Source: Muribaculaceae bacterium
Lineage (GTDB): Bacteria; Pseudomonadota; Alphaproteobacteria; Rs-D84
Assembly: GCA_023665245.1 (NCBI GenBank)
Contig: JAMPEH010000155.1
Location: forward strand, 1-5,915
Direction of reading: 5' to 3'
Length of the DNA stretch: 5,915 bases
The notes below the pieces were generated by a model. It did no database searches. It saw nothing but the letters and a program-made list of their open reading frames with translations, and was not told the origin of the DNA. Shown in pieces: positions 1-5,915 of the stretch (position 1 is the first letter of the stretch; every line of letters begins with the position of its first letter). The translations under genes and the position numbers were made by a program.

Positions 1-56
1 CTTTTCTATCCATTACAGTGAATAGATTTAAATCCGAAACTTGAGTTATATATTTA

Positions 57-90
57 GTGTCCGGCTTTTCAAGAGTCGGACACTTTTTTT
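57..90 (+). terminator. Rho-independent terminator of the upstream transcript
   Basis: A ten-pair stem joins 57-66 (GTGTCCGGCT) to 74-83 (AGTCGGACAC). It has a single G-T wobble (64 with 76), a seven-base loop (67-73) and a run of seven T directly after (84-90). This is the classic intrinsic terminator shape. It most likely ends a gene just outside the window. An open frame runs from the window edge to a TGA at 42-44 and could be that gene's last codons, but two other frames also stop nearby, so no partial gene is called. Its position argues against any protein start upstream of about base 100. Confidence 0.85.
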
Positions 91-102
91 GATGGAGAAT
101 AT

Positions 103-134
103 TTTGCAGTTTCGGGGAAAAGCGTTATTTTTGT
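103..134 (+). promoter_or_regulatory. Bacteroidota-type sigma promoter (-33 TTTG / -7 TAnnTTTG)
   Basis: TTTG at 103-106 is followed after exactly 19 bases by TATTTTTG at 126-133 and a T at 134. This fits the known Bacteroidota housekeeping consensus TTTG-N19-21-TAnnTTTGY. Transcription should begin near 138-140, leaving a leader of only about a dozen bases before the ATG at 152. It is the only convincing promoter I see and probably drives all four downstream genes. The leader has no clear Shine-Dalgarno, which is usual in this phylum. Confidence 0.8.
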
Positions 135-151
135 GCAAAATATGCACGTTT

Positions 152-3100
152 ATGAAAACCTACTGCAAAAGCGCAACATATATCAGACGTTTAGGGCTGA
201 CCGCCGCCGTCTCGGCCTCTGCCCTTCTCCTACCTGTGGAGAGTCATTCCCAGGCCTACGGCACGACCGGCTGGAGCGACCCCCTCGATGCCGGCTACAT
301 CTACCGTGCATCAGAGATGCTCAAGACAGGCAACCCTCTCGGCACACTCAATCAAATTAATGCCACATCAAATGCACAATGCACAATGCACAATGCACAA
401 TCAATGGCTTTGGAAGGGGTGGCCCTCTTTGAGAGGAAGGATCCAGCTTGTGTGGAAATACTGCTGAAGGTGGCAAAAGAATATCCCACCACAGAGCAAG
501 CCACCCAGGCTCTTCTCACCGTGGGCGACTGGTACTGGTATCAAAAAGACTGGCACGAAGCGCTGAAATATTACGACCAGGTGGAGATAAATCATCTGGC
601 CACCGAGCAGTGCAATCTTTACTCCTACAGGAAAGCGCTCGCCGGTCTTAACTGCGGGCTTACCGAACAGAGTGCGCCCCTCTTCAAGATGCTTGAAAAG
701 GTGGCGGAATATTCCACACCGGCAAAATATTATTCAGCCTACATCCTCTATCGCCAAGGCGACTACGACACTGCCTACGAAATGATGAAGGAAGTGGCCG
801 AAACGCTCTCCGACACTCCGCAGGCAGCGGCAACGACCATCTCCGGCCGCTCGGGCCGCAAAACCAACTCCAGCCACGCCAACCTGGCACGCGGCGGCAA
901 CTCCTACGTGTCGGATGGAATAGAGCCGCTCTACTACATGACCCAGATGGAATATCTCAAGGGGAAATATGATGAAGTGATAGAGCATGCCGGAACCATC
1001 ATGGCAAAACGTCCGGTGGCAGAACTTCTCCCCGAACTTCACCGGGTGGCGGGTCTAAGTTATTTCAAACAGGGAGATTTAGCTTCGGCGAGGGGACATC
1101 TGGAGGAATTTGTCGGTTGCACAGAGTTTCCCAATGATGATGCCGTCTATGCTCTCGGAGCCGCTGAATATGCCGACGGGGACTACGACCAGGCTAAAAA
1201 GCACTTCCAGACACTCACCGACGGCAATGATATGCTCGCGCAGGGCGCTTATCTATATCTCGGACAGATAGCAGAGAAAGAGGGAGAGATGAATGCGGCG
1301 GCAATGGCCTTCAAGAAGGCAGCCGACATGGCCTACGATGCCAAGGTGGCGGAAACGGCACTCTACAACTACATAGCCACCAGCAGCAAAGGTGGCAGTG
1401 TGCCCTTCGCAAGCAGCGTGGCAATGCATGAGGATTTCCTGAAGAGGTACCCCTCTTCTCAATATGCGTCGAAAGTGGAGGAGAGCCTCGCCACAGCATA
1501 TTTCCGCGAAAAAGACTATTCAAAGGCACTCGAATCCATCAACAGGGTGAAGCGCCCCACATCCTCAACGCTTGCCACAAAACAAAAGATACTCTACAAA
1601 CTCGGATGCGGGGAAATATCCGCCGGACAACTGAAGTCCGCTGCCTCGCATTTGCGGGAGGCTGCCTCGATGACCTCGACCGACGCGGCACTGGCCGCCG
1701 AGTCGAGTCTCTGGCTTGGCGATGCACTCTATCAGCAGGGGGAATACAAGACAGCAGAAGCTGCCTACAACACAGCACTCAAGGGAAATCTCACCACAGC
1801 CAACCGTATCCTCGCGCGCTATGGGCTCGCCTACTCGCAGTTTCAAAGCCGGCAATGGAGAGAGGCCGAGAGAAACTTCGCGGCAGTGGCCGACGACCGC
1901 CATACTCCCGCCGACATCAAGGGAGACGCCCTCATCCGCGAAGGGGACTGCTTTCTCTATCTGAGGCAATTCAGCCAGGCTGCTTCAAAATATAAGTCAG
2001 CGATAAATTCAGGTCTCGGCGACGTGGACTATGCCTCGTTTCGCCATGCGGTGGTGGCCGGAGTCACCGACGGTACCGACCGCAAGATGAAGGAACTTGA
2101 CGTCTTCCTAAGCGAAAGACCCAACTCCAAATGGACACCCGAGGCCCTCCTTGAGGCCGGAAAGACAATGGCCGCCCTCGACCGCCCCGACAAGGCAGCC
2201 CCTTACTTCGAGCGTCTCTCGAGAGAATATCCCCACAACAACCAAAGCCGCTCCGGTGCCCTCTCTCTTGCCCTCTCCTACATGAAACAAGGGGAGACAG
2301 CCAAGGCCGAGACGGCCTACAGGGAGATAATCAGCAAATGGCCCACAAGCGAGGAGGCCTCGCTTGCCAACGACGACATGCGCCGCATAGCCGGTGCCAA
2401 CGGTAGCCTCGAGGAATATGCCCGATTCCTGGCATCAATACCCGGTGCACCACAGATTGATCCCGACGAGATGGACGCCATCTCGTTTGAGGCCGCCGAG
2501 ACGGCATACGCCGAAAATCCGCAGGCCACCGGTAAACTCGAAACCTACGTGGAGCAATACACCGACGGACGCTATCTCGCCAACGCCCTCATGGATCTCG
2601 CCGAGGCAGCCGACAACGACGGCGACTCCGACAAGGCACTCTCTTATCTCGGCAGACTCTTATCTGCAAGAGGCGACTCGCCGCAGGTGCCGGCCGCCCT
2701 ATATCTTCAGGCACAACTATTGGAAGACGCCGGTAATTCGGCAGAAGCACTCGAGTCTTATCTCGCGCTTGAAAAGCGGGGAGGAATGGACTTCACACAG
2801 GAAGCCACGGCCGGAGTGATGCGCAACACGGCCGATGCGCGTCAGCGCACCGAGTACGCACGCCGCCTGATAGCAATGGGCGGAGTGAGCGCGGAAGATG
2901 CCGAGGATGCACGCTTCTATGAGGCTTCCGGATTGCTACGCGGCTCTGACAGCGATGCCGGCGTGAAGGCTCTTGAGAAATTGGCCGCCAATCCCGACAA
3001 CCTTGCCGGAGCAAAGGCAGCAGTGGAATTAGGAGAATGGTATCTTGAAAAAGGCGACAGCAAGAAAGCCCTCGCCGTGCTGGAGAAATTCACCGACGCC

Positions 3101-3265
3101 GGATCCATCCACTCCTATTGGCTTGCGCGCGGTTTCATAGCCCTATCAGATGCCTACCGGGCCGAGGGCAACGAATATCTTGCCAAGGAATACCTGAAGA
3201 GCCTGCGGGAGAATTACCCGGGAGATGAAAAAGACATTAAAGAAGGAATAGAGAAAAGATTATGA
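152..3265 (+). CDS. Large exported tetratricopeptide-repeat (TPR) protein
   Basis: This 1037-residue protein is built almost wholly of TPR-like helix pairs, so it probably serves as a periplasmic scaffold that binds other proteins; no catalytic motif is visible. Residues 1-35 form a signal peptide: basic stretch K6 to R13, hydrophobic core L14 to P28, and likely cleavage after SQA (33-35). There is no lipobox. Clear repeat hairpins lie at about residues 86-144, 191-220, 259-283, 291-320, 328-355, 364-392, 418-466, 517-545, 556-583, 590-618, 663-694, 700-731, 847-877, 953-986 and 989-1025. Residues 217-257 are a Ser/Thr/Gly-rich linker. The start at 152 is chosen because the promoter lies directly upstream and the signal peptide begins there; the frame is open back to 41, but that stretch contains a terminator. 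A translated heptamer array encodes residues 74-83, apparently in the loop of the first helix pair. The gene overlaps the barrel gene by ATGA. Fold and export are solid; the exact role is unknown. Confidence 0.93.
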   Translation: MKTYCKSATYIRRLGLTAAVSASALLLPVESHSQAYGTTGWSDPLDAGYIYRASEMLKTGNPLGTLNQINATSNAQCTMHNAQSMALEGVALFERKDPACVEILLKVAKEYPTTEQATQALLTVGDWYWYQKDWHEALKYYDQVEINHLATEQCNLYSYRKALAGLNCGLTEQSAPLFKMLEKVAEYSTPAKYYSAYILYRQGDYDTAYEMMKEVAETLSDTPQAAATTISGRSGRKTNSSHANLARGGNSYVSDGIEPLYYMTQMEYLKGKYDEVIEHAGTIMAKRPVAELLPELHRVAGLSYFKQGDLASARGHLEEFVGCTEFPNDDAVYALGAAEYADGDYDQAKKHFQTLTDGNDMLAQGAYLYLGQIAEKEGEMNAAAMAFKKAADMAYDAKVAETALYNYIATSSKGGSVPFASSVAMHEDFLKRYPSSQYASKVEESLATAYFREKDYSKALESINRVKRPTSSTLATKQKILYKLGCGEISAGQLKSAASHLREAASMTSTDAALAAESSLWLGDALYQQGEYKTAEAAYNTALKGNLTTANRILARYGLAYSQFQSRQWREAERNFAAVADDRHTPADIKGDALIREGDCFLYLRQFSQAASKYKSAINSGLGDVDYASFRHAVVAGVTDGTDRKMKELDVFLSERPNSKWTPEALLEAGKTMAALDRPDKAAPYFERLSREYPHNNQSRSGALSLALSYMKQGETAKAETAYREIISKWPTSEEASLANDDMRRIAGANGSLEEYARFLASIPGAPQIDPDEMDAISFEAAETAYAENPQATGKLETYVEQYTDGRYLANALMDLAEAADNDGDSDKALSYLGRLLSARGDSPQVPAALYLQAQLLEDAGNSAEALESYLALEKRGGMDFTQEATAGVMRNTADARQRTEYARRLIAMGGVSAEDAEDARFYEASGLLRGSDSDAGVKALEKLAANPDNLAGAKAAVELGEWYLEKGDSKKALAVLEKFTDAGSIHSYWLARGFIALSDAYRAEGNEYLAKEYLKSLRENYPGDEKDIKEGIEKRL
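371..401 (+). repeat. In-frame AATGCAC heptamer array inside the TPR gene
   Basis: Four perfect AATGCAC units (371-398) are followed by AAT (399-401). They are read in frame as N-A-Q-C-T-M-H-N-A-Q (residues 74-83); a seven-base unit gives a seven-residue peptide period. The array lies between a first helix (YRASEMLKTGN) and a second (MALEGVALFER), where TPR proteins have a loop. This may be why it is tolerated. A second array with the same unit and the same copy number lies at 5877-5907. I recall similar tracts between genes in other Bacteroidales, but their function is not known to me. Confidence 0.95.
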
Positions 3266-4989
3266 ACCGACATATAATAATCACCATATCTGCCGCTCTC
3301 CTATCGATTGGAGGCATACAGGCTCAAAACCTTGAGGAGTCGCTGACGGTGGAGGGCCGATACACTCCGGAGGTAATATCAGCCGACCGCCTCTCGGTCA
3401 GCCCGACCACAATCACCATAACCGCACCGGAGTCGAACCTCAATTACGAAATGCGGGGCGTGACAGCTGCTTTTGCCCCAGATGCCCTTGCCATGGCCGC
3501 CACCGGCTGGCGCACCTCGAAGGCATTCGATGAATCGCGCGGATACCTGAATCTGCGGCTCGGAAGCTGGCTCAACTCATCGCTCTCGGCCGGAGTGGCA
3601 GCCATCAAAAACGAAGACACCCGATTGAACGTATGGCTTCAGCACAACTCCACCTCCCTCTGGAAGGCCTGGACGGCCGATCCGGAGAAAGGGATTGAGG
3701 AAGACGCCGACAAACGTTACCGCTATGACGAGACCATAGGAGCTGACTTCAGCCACAGGTTTGCCGGAGCGGGTACCCTATCAGCCGATGTGCAATACCA
3801 TCTCGGTCTATTCAACTATTACGGCACAAATTGGAAACAATCGACCGATGACAGAATCAAGGCTCCCGGCCAGACTCTCAACGATATCTATGCCAACCTG
3901 GCATGGACCGGAAAGCCAACTGATAAAATTGAATATTCCATCGGCGCGGATGTCAGATATTTCGGCTACAGATCAGAATACTTAGTCGGGTATTCCTTGC
4001 CTTATGAATATTCAAGTTCCTTCTATAGAAACCTCTATAGAGGAAATGCAAACCGTGAGACAACCTTCAATGCCGGTGGACATATCAAATATGATCTGAC
4101 GGAAGGTCATGGCCTGGGCCTCGGATTGCATTATTCTGGCGTATTCAATACGCTTGAGACTGAGGTTGGACCTGTCGACAATCTGAATCTGGCAAAATTG
4201 ACTCCCGCTTATGAATACAACAACGACAAGATCTGGCTCCGAATTGGAGCCGAACTGGCTCTGGAATCGGGCTGGCAGACACGTTTCAGAGTGGCACCCG
4301 ATGTCAGATTCTCGCTGATCAACGGTATGACCACTTTCGCTGCCAAAATAGGCGGAGGCACTAAGCTTCGCACCATGGCATGGCTGCATCAGATGGATTA
4401 TTACTGCAATCCCGGGTATTGGTGTGATGTGGCAGCATACTCCCCAATTGAAGCATCTCTATCGCTGCAGTTCAATCCCGGTGGCAAATGGACCTTCGGC
4501 ATAGAGGGGACATGGTGCACGACCCTTGATGAAACCTTGGGAGGTACGTATCAGGCAGAACTCAACGACAATTACAGTTACAATAAGTTGACTGACATCA
4601 ACCGTCTGCATGGCTTCAGCATCGGCTTGAATGCCGGATATGAGTTCTCGCGCTATTTTGGGCTGAACGGCAAATTCAACTGGCAGCCGCAGAATGGCAA
4701 TGCCGGATTCCTCAACGGTTTTGACCGCCCGGAATTCACGCTCCATGCCGGCGCCCACTCCAACCCTACAGATGCACTGACGCTAACGCTCGACTATGAA
4801 TTGCGCGCCAAACGCTATCTGCTCAGCGGCAATATCAGCAGGCTTAATTTCTCGGCCAATTACCGGATTAATGAAAAGCTCTCGGTGGGACTGGACCTCA
4901 ACAATCTCCTCAACCGCCACGAGATGCTGCTACCCGACCTCCCCACCGAAGGCTTCACCGCCATGGGAGGGGTGCAGATCAAGTTCTAA
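3262..4989 (+). CDS. Outer-membrane beta-barrel protein, TonB-receptor-like but without a plug
   Basis: This 575-residue protein has a signal peptide (residues 1-21, hydrophobic I5 to I19, likely cleavage after IQA before Q22). A polar segment of about 50 residues follows (EGRYTPEV at 31-38, then a Pro/Thr-rich stretch). The rest shows the alternating aromatic/polar pattern of barrel strands and ends in VQIKF, a C-terminal phenylalanine typical of BAM-inserted proteins. There is no room for the usual TonB plug of over 100 residues and no evident TonB box, so transport by TonB is doubtful although relatives are often annotated as TonB-dependent receptors. C382 and C388 flank an N-P-G-Y-W loop and could form a disulfide; C419 is a third cysteine. 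The ATG overlaps the TPR gene's TGA, so translation is probably coupled and the two products may work together. Codons for residues 214-313 differ from the rest. The substrate or partner is unknown. Confidence 0.91.
   Translation: MNRHIIITISAALLSIGGIQAQNLEESLTVEGRYTPEVISADRLSVSPTTITITAPESNLNYEMRGVTAAFAPDALAMAATGWRTSKAFDESRGYLNLRLGSWLNSSLSAGVAAIKNEDTRLNVWLQHNSTSLWKAWTADPEKGIEEDADKRYRYDETIGADFSHRFAGAGTLSADVQYHLGLFNYYGTNWKQSTDDRIKAPGQTLNDIYANLAWTGKPTDKIEYSIGADVRYFGYRSEYLVGYSLPYEYSSSFYRNLYRGNANRETTFNAGGHIKYDLTEGHGLGLGLHYSGVFNTLETEVGPVDNLNLAKLTPAYEYNNDKIWLRIGAELALESGWQTRFRVAPDVRFSLINGMTTFAAKIGGGTKLRTMAWLHQMDYYCNPGYWCDVAAYSPIEASLSLQFNPGGKWTFGIEGTWCTTLDETLGGTYQAELNDNYSYNKLTDINRLHGFSIGLNAGYEFSRYFGLNGKFNWQPQNGNAGFLNGFDRPEFTLHAGAHSNPTDALTLTLDYELRAKRYLLSGNISRLNFSANYRINEKLSVGLDLNNLLNRHEMLLPDLPTEGFTAMGGVQIKF
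3901..4200 (+). other. AT-rich, AGA-codon segment within the barrel gene
   Basis: By hand count this stretch is about 44% GC (132 of 300), against about 64% for 3481-3600 in the same gene. Arginine is mostly CGC/CGG earlier in the gene but is repeatedly AGA here and just beyond (for example in VRYFGYRSEY, FYRNLYRG and FRVAPDVRF). The encoded residues 214-313 include a Tyr/Ser-rich stretch that reads like strands joined by exposed loops. The reading frame is intact throughout. Confidence 0.6.
4021..4043. repeat. Two adjacent perfect palindromes sharing TCTATAGA
   Basis: TTCTATAGAA (4021-4030) and CCTCTATAGAGG (4032-4043) are each perfectly self-complementary, share the core TCTATAGA and have centres 12 bases apart. 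In the protein they encode F-Y-R-N-L-Y-R-G, so part of the similarity follows from the repeated Tyr-Arg with TAT AGA codons. They sit inside the AT-rich segment of the barrel gene. No function is assigned. Confidence 0.7.
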
Positions 4990-5024
4990 ACCTTAAACAT
5001 AATCGATGAAATCATTGTTAAGGT
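4990..5024 (+). promoter_or_regulatory. Imperfect hairpin between the barrel gene and the next gene
   Basis: ACCTTAA (4990-4996) pairs with TTAAGGT (5018-5024). Further in, AAT/ATT (5001-5003 with 5014-5016) and GAT/ATC (5005-5007 with 5011-5013) extend the stem, with bulges and a GAA loop. It fills nearly all of the 38-base gap and ends three bases before the ATG at 5028. There is no T run after it, so it is not a normal terminator. It could protect an mRNA end, mark a processing site or limit ribosome access to the next gene. No promoter matching the Bacteroidota consensus is visible here. Confidence 0.45.
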
Positions 5025-5027
5025 AGT

Positions 5028-5573
5028 ATGAAAGCAAAAAAAGAAGATAATAGCATAACCCTTGTATACAGCAACGAGGATGACCGCGCCTACGGTCTGG
5101 CCGGAATGGCCATCTCGCTGGCAGCCCTCGATGCCTTCGACCGCGTGGCGGAGATAAGCCTCGACGGCGACGACACGATGGTGGAGTTTTCCAATGAATA
5201 TTACTTCTCCGGAAGCCCCTCCATATCGCCCAAAAGCACCTGGGGCAACCTGGTGCAGAATTTCCACATCACCACCTCAATGGCGATCAGCAACATCATG
5301 TCGCGTTCGCTCGTGAGGATGCACCGCGACATCCCGGTCGACGTGCTGGGAGAGTTGCATTCGGAGGTGATCCGTGAAGGATTCGACAGCTGCGGACTTG
5401 AGGAGGATGAGGTAGACGCCCTTTTCAACCGGGCACTCTCCCACTCCCGCCGCATCTTCGCGAATCCCCGCCTGCAGCCCGCCATCAACGAGTTTGCGCG
5501 CATCATCTCGCGCAAGCGCACCCTTTCGGGCAATGAAATCCGCGACGAACTTCGCTTGCTGCAACTGATATGA
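5028..5573 (+). CDS. Uncharacterised cytoplasmic protein of 181 residues
   Basis: I do not recognise a named family. The protein has no signal peptide and no membrane segment, and is acidic with many predicted helices in its second half, so it is probably cytoplasmic. Visible landmarks are a lysine-rich start (KAKKED), YSNEDDRAYGLAGMA near residues 14-28, an acidic strand pair (ISLDGDDTMVEFSNEYYFSG, about 43-62), a helix around 76-98 (NFHITTSMAISNIMSR), an acidic GLEEDEVDALF segment near 123-133, and a basic C-terminal end (RKRTLSGNEIRDEL, then LLQLI). I recall close relatives as conserved hypotheticals in Bacteroidales, without a function. An in-frame TAA at 5019-5021 rules out a start further upstream. 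Its TGA overlaps the ATG of the MazG-type gene, which suggests coupled expression and possibly a shared pathway. A nucleotide-related or regulatory role would be a guess from context only. Confidence 0.92.
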   Translation: MKAKKEDNSITLVYSNEDDRAYGLAGMAISLAALDAFDRVAEISLDGDDTMVEFSNEYYFSGSPSISPKSTWGNLVQNFHITTSMAISNIMSRSLVRMHRDIPVDVLGELHSEVIREGFDSCGLEEDEVDALFNRALSHSRRIFANPRLQPAINEFARIISRKRTLSGNEIRDELRLLQLI

Positions 5574-5878
5574 CAATAGAGGAAATGCAGGCGTCCATCG
5601 ACCGATGGATCAAAGAAATTGGCAAGGGGTATTTTCCCCCACTTGCCAATATGGTCGTGCTTCAGGAGGAAGTTGGCGAACTGGCGCGCGTGATGGTGCG
5701 CACCTACGGACCGCAGGTGCCTAAGAAAGGTGACCTTGACAAGGGAATCGAGGAGGAACTCGCCGATGTGCTTTGGGTGGTCGGTTGCCTTGCCAACCAG
5801 ACAGGTGTGGACCTGACGGCAGCCTTCCAAAAAGCAATAGAAAAGAAGACCAACCGCGACCGCGACCGCTTTTCATAA
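5570..5878 (+). CDS. MazG-type nucleotide pyrophosphohydrolase, single domain
   Basis: This 102-residue protein belongs to the all-alpha MazG-like family, which hydrolyses nucleoside triphosphates to monophosphate and pyrophosphate and often cleans up unwanted (d)NTPs in the cytoplasm. The metal-binding motif is complete: E33-E34-V-G-E37 on one helix, then E63-L-A-D66 on the next. ANQTGVDL at 75-82 and the basic end K92-K93...R96-D-R98-D-R100-F are also typical. The length fits single-domain members (roughly 100-115 residues), not the two-domain E. coli MazG. The start overlaps the preceding gene's stop by ATGA. The protein ends sooner after the RDxxR motif than the relatives I recall, and the stop codon TAA shares two bases with a heptamer array, so the tail may have been shortened when the array arose. 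The exact substrate cannot be read from the sequence. Confidence 0.95.
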   Translation: MTIEEMQASIDRWIKEIGKGYFPPLANMVVLQEEVGELARVMVRTYGPQVPKKGDLDKGIEEELADVLWVVGCLANQTGVDLTAAFQKAIEKKTNRDRDRFS

Positions 5879-5907
5879 TGCACAATGCATAATGCACAAT
5901 GCACAAT
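5877..5907 (+). repeat. AATGCAC heptamer array at the MazG-type stop codon
   Basis: Four units lie in tandem: AATGCAC, AATGCAT (one C-to-T change), AATGCAC, AATGCAC (5877-5904), then AAT (5905-5907). The first two bases are also the last two of the stop codon TAA (5876-5878). Unit, copy number and trailing AAT match the array at 371-401. TGGCTT follows both arrays, at 5908-5913 here and at 405-410 there. Nothing else is supportable before the window ends. Confidence 0.93.
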
Positions 5908-5915
5908 TGGCTTCG

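Noticed and set aside
3..44. Possible tail of an upstream gene
   Set aside because: One frame is open from the edge to a TGA, and it would fit the terminator after it, but fourteen codons with competing frames are not enough to call.
41..151. Upstream extension of the TPR protein by 37 residues
   Set aside because: This stretch contains a terminator hairpin (57-90) and a promoter (103-134), and the signal peptide begins at 152. It is open frame by chance.
371..401. CRISPR-like array
   Set aside because: The units are only seven bases and directly adjacent with no spacers; this is a simple tandem repeat.
1565..1969. Reverse-strand frame of 134 residues and other frames opposite the TPR gene
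   Set aside because: They run opposite continuous TPR repeats and lack recognisable domains; high GC lengthens open frames by chance.
5036..5042. Run of seven A near the start of the 181-residue protein, as a slippage site
   Set aside because: It encodes ordinary lysine codons and is too short on its own to support frameshifting.
5201..5830. Long reverse-strand frame of 209 residues
   Set aside because: It lies opposite two well-supported genes with ATGA overlap and a clear MazG motif; its composition is that of an antisense shadow.
5853..5870. CCGCGA tandem repeat near the end of the MazG-type gene
   Set aside because: It is explained by Arg-Asp codons in the basic C-terminal motif common to the family.

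Overview
The window looks like chromosomal DNA of a gut-type Bacteroidota, most likely order Bacteroidales. Muribaculaceae is my best guess for the family, but that is tentative. The evidence is a promoter of the Bacteroidota form (TTTG, 19 bases, TATTTTTG), starts without a strong Shine-Dalgarno, a GC content a little above half, a large periplasmic TPR protein coupled to a TonB-receptor-like barrel, and dispersed AATGCAC heptamer arrays of a kind I associate with this phylum.

Layout, all on the + strand. Bases 1-56 hold no supportable gene. A rho-independent terminator (57-90) closes off whatever lies upstream, and a promoter follows at once (103-134). The transcript then appears to carry four genes in two tightly coupled pairs. 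(1) A 1037-residue exported TPR protein (152-3265) overlaps by ATGA (2) a 575-residue outer-membrane beta-barrel protein (3262-4989). A 38-base gap containing a hairpin separates these from (3) a 181-residue cytoplasmic protein of unknown function (5028-5573). That gene overlaps by ATGA (4) a single-domain MazG-type nucleotide pyrophosphohydrolase (5570-5878). No second promoter is visible, so the four may form one operon.

The first pair looks like an envelope module: a periplasmic TPR solenoid, probably a scaffold, with a plug-less barrel as its likely partner. The second pair is cytoplasmic; the MazG protein probably hydrolyses nucleotides, and the role of its partner is unknown.

The most unusual signal is a pair of heptamer arrays, each four AATGCAC units followed by AAT. 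One lies inside the TPR gene and is translated in frame. Because seven is not a multiple of three, gain or loss of one unit would stop translation within about 30 codons, so the array could act as an on/off switch for the coupled pair. The other begins inside the stop codon of the MazG gene. A second anomaly is an AT-rich stretch with AGA arginine codons in the middle of the barrel gene, with two perfect palindromes inside it, suggesting a replaced or fast-evolving surface-loop region. I see no RNA gene, CRISPR array or insertion sequence.
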